Shown here one piece after another: positions 56,453 through 64,000 of a DNA stretch of 64,000 bases. The DNA lies in assembly GCF_010183535.1 (NCBI RefSeq), contig NC_071331.1, forward strand, positions 3,844,001 through 3,908,000. The letters run 5' to 3'. The notes beneath the pieces were generated by a model. That model was not told where the DNA came from and searched no databases. It saw only the letters and a list, made by a program, of their open reading frames with translations. Each line of letters opens with the position of its first letter. The first letter of the stretch is position 1. The DNA is from Caenorhabditis remanei. Its lineage: Eukaryota > Nematoda > Chromadorea > Rhabditida > Rhabditidae. Made by a program: the position numbers and the translations under genes.

Positions 56453-57791
56453 CACGGCGGGGCAGCGGCGACGCGCGGACTCCGCAGCCAAATTCCTCGT
56501 CCCCGATGCGGCGGCGCGCGAAATTCAAACACCAATTTTTCTCACAAAACGCGCTGACAGGCTTTTCCACGTTTTCTGGCAAGTATTGGATATATTTAAC
56601 ACATTACAGATGATTTTAACTGAAACAAACAATTTTTCAATGTTGCAAATTATGGAATAACAAAAAATCTCGATTATAATTACTTTTTATCAAAGAAAAC
56701 GAGTATTTTGAGAAAAAAGTCATTTTCTCAAAAACTGGACTGGATTTTTTTCTGAAACAGTTTTCTAAAGTAAAATGAGGGTCTAGAATCCAATAAAAAC
56801 AGCAGTTTCGGGCTATTGAAACATTTTGAAAGCCCTTTTTCTTGAAAATACCGAAAAATTAGAGAAAAAACAATAAATCATTTATTTTCTCAAAAACTGA
56901 ACTGGATTTTTTTCTAAAAACTGTTTTCTAGAGTAACATAAGGGTCTAGAATTTAATAAAAACATGAGTGTCGGGCTATTGAAACATTTTGAAAGCCCTT
57001 TTTCTTGAAAATGTCGAAAAGTAGGGAAAAACAATGAATTTGTCTATTTTTTTCAAAAACTGGACTGGATTTTTTGCTGAAACAGTTGTGTAAAGTAAAA
57101 TGAGGGACTAGAATTCAATAAAAACAGCAGTTCCGGGCTATTGAAACATTTTGAAGGCAGTTTTTCTTTGAAAATACCGAAAAATTAGAGAAAAAACAAT
57201 AAATCATTTATTTTCTCAAAAACTGAACTGGATTTTTTTCTGAAACAGTTGTCTAAAGTAAAATAATGGTCCAGAATTTGATTAAAACATCAGTTTCAGT
57301 CTATTGAAACATTTTGAAGGCCGTTTTTTTTGGAAAATGTCGAAAAATAGGCAAAAATGATTTATTTTTTATTTTTTTTCAAAAACTGGACTGGATTTTT
57401 TGGTGAAACGGTTTCTCATAGTAAAATCAGGCTATAAAATTTAATAAAAACATTAGTTTCAGTCGATTGAAACATTTTGAAGGCCTTTTTAGTTTATTTC
57501 TCACATCAGCACAAATTGCTTAGCCCTCACACTTAATTTTCCGTATACGTTCTCTGAATTAGTGTTTTTATTTTCGTTCAAAGCAATTTTTGCCGATAAA
57601 GTCTTTTTCTCACAAAAAAAACCACATTTTATCATTTTTAATGTGGTTTTCTGCACTTAAAAACATTTTTATATCATTTTCGGGTTACTGTATACACTAG
57701 TCCGCAATCACCGTGTGAAGTGTACACAACTTTTTCGACTGAGTATTTAATGCGGTTTTTCTAGGCCACGCGTCGCCGCAGCCCCGCCGTG
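56453..57791. mobile_element. Terminal-inverted-repeat element with GC-rich ends
   Basis: Ends CACGGCGGGGCAGCGGCGAC and inverse (one mismatch in the first 20 bases) flank 1339 bp. TGAG occurs on both sides, a possible 4 bp target duplication. The inside is mainly a 160 bp tandem repeat (56690-57490); no transposase. Confidence 0.7.
56690..57490. repeat. About five 160 bp tandem repeats
   Basis: Each unit carries CAAAAACTGGACTGGATTTT, then TGAAACAG or a variant, then GGCTATTGAAACATTTTGAA. Three units contain the exact Ruby core (56753, 57078, 57241), but no YRNT at the right distance was found for the one checked (56753). Confidence 0.8.
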
Positions 57792-58213
57792 TGAGAGCAA
57801 TTAATATCAATGTCATGAGTAGTGCCTAGTTTTTACATAAAAAAATATCATTATTTGGAACAGTAATCATGCATATTTTTCCGTTTCAAATCGCTGTCAT
57901 ACTATTTTCGATTTATCACAGCCGATTGTTTACAACCTCTGGATTTTTAATTTCCTTCCGTTTCATAAATCCAATTATTTCACGACACTCCTGTATTTTC
58001 ATTCTTAGATTAGCCGTTTCTAGTAGTAAGCGACCTTCATAATACTGTGTACAACGACACTTCACTCAAATTCTCACTTGCCAACCGTAGCCTCAGCGTG
58101 TCGATTTTCGCGGCCGCGTATTCTCATTTTCCATTATTCTTTAACCCTCTCAATGTTTCATTAGTAACACAAATCAACTTGTTACACTGAGTAGCCTTTG
58201 CTCCGCTAGTTAC

Positions 58214-61200
58214 CATAAGTAACCTTCAGCCCGGGTATTATAGACTACTACATCCTCTGATCGACGAGTCTATCCGGTACCGACACAAATTAGAATGGTG
58301 GGGGAAGTTAATTTCATAAAGAATACCCTGTTTTTAGGAATTTTAATCATAATTTTATTGATTTCTAGATAAAAAATGTCCTGTTTTTACGAATTTTAAT
58401 CATAATTTTATTGATTTATAAATAAAAATGTCCTGTTTTTAGGAATTTCAATTATAGTTTTACTGATTTCTAACCCGGGAGGATTCAAACCCGCGTCTAC
58501 TGAAGTATCCTTCAGCCCGGATATTATAGACTCCTTCACCCTCTGGTCGAAGTGTGTCTAACCGGTTCCGACACAGATAAGAATGGTGGGGGACGTTAAT
58601 TTCATAAAAAATACCCTGTTTTTAGGAATTTCAATCATAATTTTATTGATTTCTAGATAAAAAATGTCCTGTTTTTAGGAATTTTAATCATAATTTTATT
58701 GATTTATAAATAAAAATGTCCTGTTTTTAGGAATTTCAATTATAGTTTTACTGATTTCTAACCCGGGAGGATTCAAACCCGCGTCTACTGAAGTATCCTT
58801 CAGCCCGGATATTATAGACTCCTTCACCCTCTGGTCGAAGTGTGTCTAACCGGTTCCGACACAGATAAGAATGGTGGGGGACGTTAATTTCATAAAAAAT
58901 ACCCTGTTTTTAGGAATTTTAATCATAAGTTTATTGATTTCTAGATTTAAAAATGTCCTGTTTTTAGGAATTTCAATTATAATTTTATTGATTTATAAAT
59001 AAAAATGTCCTGTTTTTAGGAATTTCAATTATAGTTTTACTGATTTCTAACCCGGGAGGATTCAAACCCGCGTCTACTGAAGTATCCTTCAGCCCGGATA
59101 TTATAGACTCCTTCACCCTCTGGTCGAAGTGTGTCTAACCGGTTCCGACACAGATAAGAATGGTGGGGGAAGTTAATTTCATAAAAAATACCCTGTTTTT
59201 AGGAATTTCAATCATAATTTTATTGATTTCTAGATAAAAAATGTCCTGTTTTTAGGAATTTTAATCATAATTTTATTGATTTATTAATAAAAAAGTCCTG
59301 TTTTTAGGAATTTCAATTATAATTTTACTGATTTCTAACCCGGGAGGATTCAAACCCGCACCTACTGAAGTAACCTTCAGCCCGGGTATTATAGACTACT
59401 ACATCCTCTGATCGACGAGTCTATCCGGTACCGACACAGATAAGAATGGTGGGGGAAGTTAATTTCATAAAAAATACCCTGTTTTTAGGAATTTTAATTA
59501 TAGTTTTATTGATTTCTAGATAAAAAATGTCCTGTTTTTAGGAATTTTAATCATAATTTTATTGATTTATTAATAAAAAAGTCCTGTTTTTAGGAATTTC
59601 AATTATAATTTTACTGATTTCTAACCCGGGAGGATTCAAACCCGCACCTACTGAAGTAACCTTCAGCCCGGGTATTATAGACTACTACATCCTCTGATCG
59701 ACGAGTCTATCCGGTACCGACACAGATAAGAATGGTGGGGGAAGTTAATTTCATAAAAAATACCCTGTTTTTAGGAATTTTAATTATAGTTTTATGGATT
59801 TCTAGATTTTAAAAAGTCCTGTTTTTAGGAATTTTAATTATAATTTTACTGATTTCTAACCCGGGAGGATTCAAACCCGCGTCTACTGAAGTATCCTTCA
59901 GCCCGGATATTATAGACTCCTTCACCCTCTGGTCGAAGTGTGTCTAACCGGTTCCGACACAGATAAGAATGGTGGGGGACGTTAATTTCATAAAAAATAC
60001 CCTGTTTTTAGGAATTTTAATCATAAGTTTATTGATTTCTAGATTTAAAAATGTCCTGTTTTTAGGAATTTCAATTATAATTTTACTGATTTCTAACCCG
60101 GGAGGATTCAAACCCGCGTCTACTGAAGTATCCTTCAGCCCGGATATTATAGACTCCTTCACCCTCTGGTCGAAGTGTGTCTAACCGGTTCCGACACAGA
60201 TAAGAATGGTGGGGGACGTTAATTTCATAAAAAATACCCTGTTTTTAGGAATTTCAATCATAATTTTATTGATTTCTAGATAAAAAATGTCCTGTTTTTA
60301 GGAATTTTAATCATAATTTTATTGATTTATAAATAAAAATGTCCTGTTTTTAGGAATTTCAATTATAGTTTTACTGATTTCTAACCCGGGAGGATTCAAA
60401 CTCGCGTCTACTGAAGTATCCTTCAGCCCGGATATTATAGACTCCTTCACCCTCTGGTCGAAGTGTGTCTAACCGGTTCCGACACAGATAAGAATGGTGG
60501 GGGACGTTAATTTCATAAAAAATACCCTGTTTTTAGGAATTTTAATTATAGTTTTATGGATTTCTAGATTTTAAAAAGTCCTGTTTTTAGGAATTTTAAT
60601 TATAATTTTACTGATTTCTAACCCGGGAGGATTCAAACCCGCGTCTACTGAAGTATCCTTCAGCCCGGATATTATAGACTCCTTCACCCTCTGGTCGAAG
60701 TGTGTCTAACCGGTTCCGACACAGATAAGAATGGTGGGGGACGTTAATTTCATAAAAAATACCCTGTTTTTAGGAATTTCAATCATAATTTTATTGATTT
60801 CTAGATAAAAAATGTCCTGTTTTTAGGAATTTTAATCATAATTTTATTGATTTATAAATAAAAATGTCCTGTTTTTAGGAATTTCAATTATAGTTTTACT
60901 GATTTCTAACCCGGGAGGATTCAAACCCGCACCTACTGAAGTAACCTTCAGCCCGGGTATTATAGACTCCTTCACCCTCTGGTCGAAGTGTGTCTAACCG
61001 GTTCCGACACAGATAAGAATGGTGGGGGACGTTAATTTCATAAAAAATACCCTGTTTTTAGGAATTTTAATCATAATTTTATTGATTTCTAGATTTAAAA
61101 ATGTCCTGTTTTTAGGAATTTCAATTATAATTTTATTGATTTATTAATAAAAAAGTCCTGTTTTTAGGAATTTCAATTATAATTTTACTGATTTCTAACC

Positions 61201-62333
61201 CGGGAGGATTCAAACCCGCACCTACTGAAGTAACCTTCAGCCCGGGTATTATAGACTACTACATCCTCTGATCGACGAGTCTATCCGGTACCGACACAGA
61301 TAAGAATGGTGGGGGAAGTTAATTTCATAAAAAATACCCTGTTTTTAGGAATTTTAATTATAGTTTTATGGATTTCTAGATTTTAAAAAGTCCTGTTTTT
61401 AGGAATTTTAATTATAATTTTGTTGATTTCTAGATTTTGAAAAGTCCTGTTTTTAGGAATTTTACTCATAATTTTGTTGATTTCTAACCCGGGAGGATTC
61501 AAACCCGCGTCTACTGAGGAAAACCTCAGCCCGGGTATTATAGACTACTACATCCTCTGATCGACGAGTCTATCCGGTACCGACACAGATAAGAATGGTG
61601 GGGAAAGTTAATTTCATAAAAAATACCCTGTTTTTAGGAATTTCAGTTATAAATTTATTGATTTCTAGATAAAAAATGTCCTGTTTTTAAGAATTTCAAT
61701 TATAATTTTATGGATTTCTAGATTTTAAAAAGTCCTGTTTTTTAGGAATTTTAATTATAATTTTATTGATTTCTAACCCGGGAGGATTCAAACCCGCGTC
61801 TACTGAAGTAACCTTCAGCCCGGGTATTATAGACTACTACATCCTCTGATCGACGAGTCTATCCGGTACCGACACAGATAAGAATGGTGGGGGAAGTTAA
61901 TTTCATAAAAAATACCCTGTTTTTAGGAATTTTAATCATAAGTTTATTGATTTCTAGATTTAAAAATGTCCTGTTTTTAGGAATTTTAATTATAATTTTA
62001 TTGATTTCTAACCCGGGAGGATTCAAACCCGCGTCTACTGAAGTATCCTTCAGCCCGGATATTATAGACTCCTTCACCCTCTGGTCGAAGTGTGTCTAAC
62101 CGGTTCCGACACAGATAAGAATGGTGGGGGACGTTAATTTCATAAAAAATACCCTGTTTTTAGGAATTTCAATCATAATTTTATTGATTTCTAGATAAAA
62201 AATGTCCTGTTTTTAGGAATTTTAATCATAATTTTATTGATTTATAAATAAAAATGTCCTGTTTTTAGGAATTTCAATTATAGTTTTACTGATTTCTAAC
62301 CCGGGAGGATTCAAACTCGCGTCTACTGAAGTA
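58214..62333. repeat. Composite satellite array, block 4
   Basis: Fifteen spacers starting AACCCGGGAGGATTCAAAC, at intervals of roughly 230-240 or 286-292 bp. The difference equals one roughly 50 bp monomer. Two spacer types alternate: one with CTCCTTCACCCTCTGGTCGA, one with CTACTACATCCTCTGATCGA. On the minus strand the spacer holds GGTTTGAATCC, one mismatch from the pol III B-box. Confidence 0.92.
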
Positions 62334-64000
62334 CCAGTCGGTTCACGTCGCCTAACGGCGACTAAACCTCCTTCTCAACACCACCCTTCTAGGTGTTACA
62401 GTAAATCGTAATTATTCCGAAAACGGACGACACGTTCGGAATACCCCGTTTTTTCTGACTCTGACGATGACAAAAAATCTTTCAAATCGCCTCTGTGGAT
62501 CAATCCGGAAACGGACGACACGTTTCGAATCCTTTTTTTTCTATATCTGAATATAAGAAAAAATATTTCACGTCCCAACATGGGTTTGATTTAGCGCTCG
62601 AAATGGGGCGTCCCAGATTTTTCCGGTCATTTTTGAAAACTATCAATTTTTGTCGGGGAGTAGTCAAACTTTCACAGAGCCTGAAGACATAGCTGGGGAC
62701 GCGATTTCCAAAGTTTCAAGAATTTCGGTTCATTTTTAACCGTTTTATGACAATCGGGGACGCGCGGGACGGGGACGCGGGACGTCCCACCGAGTCCCAT
62801 TTAAAGCCCTAGTTTTATTCATCTGACTACAGTCAACGTTGCCGAATTTGACAGATCGGGATCCTAAACGCATCGAAATTCGCCATTTGAAACTTAGCTT
62901 TGAAGTATAGCCCCTCGCAATATGAACAAATTTGATCCATCCTTCTGGTGTAGCGATAGCTCTTTTCTTCTCGCCGTTACATCATTGGGCTTTTCTGATC
63001 GTCTGATAGCTGCTCGGGAAGCTACTGAAGCTCTTCTAGATTATCTTCGGACTTTTTTCACTGCTGTTTCCAATTTTTTGGCGTTGGTTCTGTTGCTTTT
63101 CGACTTCTCAGTGTCAGACTGTAGAGATAGTCGGAGTGCTGTATCAGTTGCCATGATTTTCAATCTCAATTTTGTGTCATCCTGACTCTCAGCTTTGTTC
63201 GGCTACCATACGATTTGAATCAGCAGCTTTATTTCCTGAAGTCATCAAAAGTTGATCTCTCTTTCTCTCTAAAGCGAGGTTATGCGTTTTTCTTATCTCG
63301 TTTTCGTGTTCATCATCTCGTCCTCAATCCCTTCCATTCCGTCAAGCTCTACGATCATATGTGAACCGAGCCAAGGCTGTCAAAAAGGCCGGTGGGCGAT
63401 TTTATATCTCAGTTCCCAGCCATGGAAAATTTTCGCTTCTTCAGGCGGCCTTGAAGAGAACCAAAAGATTAGTGGATATTCAAATATAGGGTGATAGGTC
63501 AGCAACATTTGCCATGGATTCTGGACAATCTCAAGTCCGGATAGCAGTGCCCGACGTCTTCTTTTCGTCGTTTTTCTTCATCAACTCCTGTGTCATGCGT
63601 TGAATGTCCCATCAACTCCTCCGAGCTTCAATCTCTCATCTGATTCTGAGCGATGGAGCATGAAGGGAAAAAGGAAAATGATAATTATCGGCAGTTCAAA
63701 AGAATGTGCTTTACGTGGGCCCAATGTCTGGACTTCATGCAACTTCTGCTTTTCACTGTATTTTACACGAAAAAAAGTAGGCGGAGCTAAAACCGTGGTA
63801 AGAGGAAGAAGTAAATGCTGGAAAGAATGGCTAATAAAACTTTAAAAAAATGTAAACCCATATCCACAATGAATTCATCCCCTTTTAGCTGTCCCCAGAA
63901 AACTGCCCGTATTTGTATGATTTGATCAATCTGGAGAAAAACGACACGGATGGAATCATCAACTTTTTTGAATCTTATGATACCAAAGCATCTTTCACGT
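62334..64000 (-). mobile_element. Helitron 3, 3' part, truncated by the window
   Basis: The minus-strand 3' end is the same as in Helitron 2 (GTCGCCGTTAGGCGACGTGA, ending AACCGACTGG at 62334), inserted next to T in a satellite spacer. It carries two diverged 119 bp-type units (62405-62580) and another at the window edge (63890-64000). The interior from 62880 to 63850 is unique; the 5' end is not in the window. Confidence 0.82.
63048..63154 (-). other. Short possible coding remnant inside Helitron 3
   Basis: A 36-codon frame (MATDTALRLSLQSDTEKSKS onward, very basic) stops at a TAA, after which the same frame continues with RRASVASRAAIRRSEK. It could be the decayed start of a Helitron-encoded or captured gene; not recognised. 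Confidence 0.25.

Larger units (their letters stand above)
54640..58150. repeat. Segmental duplication unit U3
   Basis: Diverged copy of U2 (and partly U1). The transposon at 56453-57791 was inserted into it after the duplication, as U2 lacks it at the matching place (about 46330-46560). Confidence 0.65.

Overview
Organism: this is AT-rich nuclear DNA of a nematode, most likely Caenorhabditis. The evidence is 46-86 bp introns with TTTTCAG-type acceptors, eukaryotic tRNAs with oligo-T terminators, a PAN_3/CW-domain gene remnant, Helitron and mariner elements, and a dense set of the CTGTTTCA promoter motif that drives 21U-RNAs (piRNAs) in Caenorhabditis. From memory the C. elegans urocanase gene lies on the right arm of chromosome IV, inside the large piRNA domain, so the window may be syntenic with it; this is not proven here. 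Layout 0-18 kb: two intact seven-exon urocanate hydratase genes on the minus strand (149-4142 and 12982-17550). Their CDS lengths are identical (2058 nt, 685 aa), and they arose by segmental duplication. Their introns and the DNA between them hold palindromic and MITE-like insertions. Layout 18-30 kb: gene-poor DNA with many candidate piRNA loci, a divergent tRNA-His/tRNA-Val pair at 22.9-23.2 kb, and a dead mariner at 28.1-29.4 kb. Layout 30-41 kb: a frameshifted CW-domain gene cut off by a satellite array. The array was itself invaded by a minisatellite-filled hAT-like element (31576-32831) and a 2.8 kb Helitron (34362-37180). It ends in a 1.65 kb palindrome that carries the last exon of some host gene. 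Layout 41-58 kb: more piRNA-motif DNA that is partly triplicated, plus several MITEs. Within it lies a gag-only LTR retrotransposon (48382-54270) whose gag is split by a second Helitron (48919-52814) carrying about 26 copies of a 119 bp repeat. Layout 58-64 kb: a 4.1 kb array of the same composite satellite, and the 3' end of a third Helitron that runs off the window. How it fits together: the only clearly functional protein genes are the two urocanases (histidine degradation). The tRNAs look functional. The non-repetitive intergenic DNA (about 29 kb) is best read as part of a piRNA cluster: 24 exact motif copies where about one is expected, 16 of them followed by YRNT with its T 39-42 nt downstream. 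Almost everything else is mobile or satellite DNA, with nesting and exact target-site duplications that allow relative dating.
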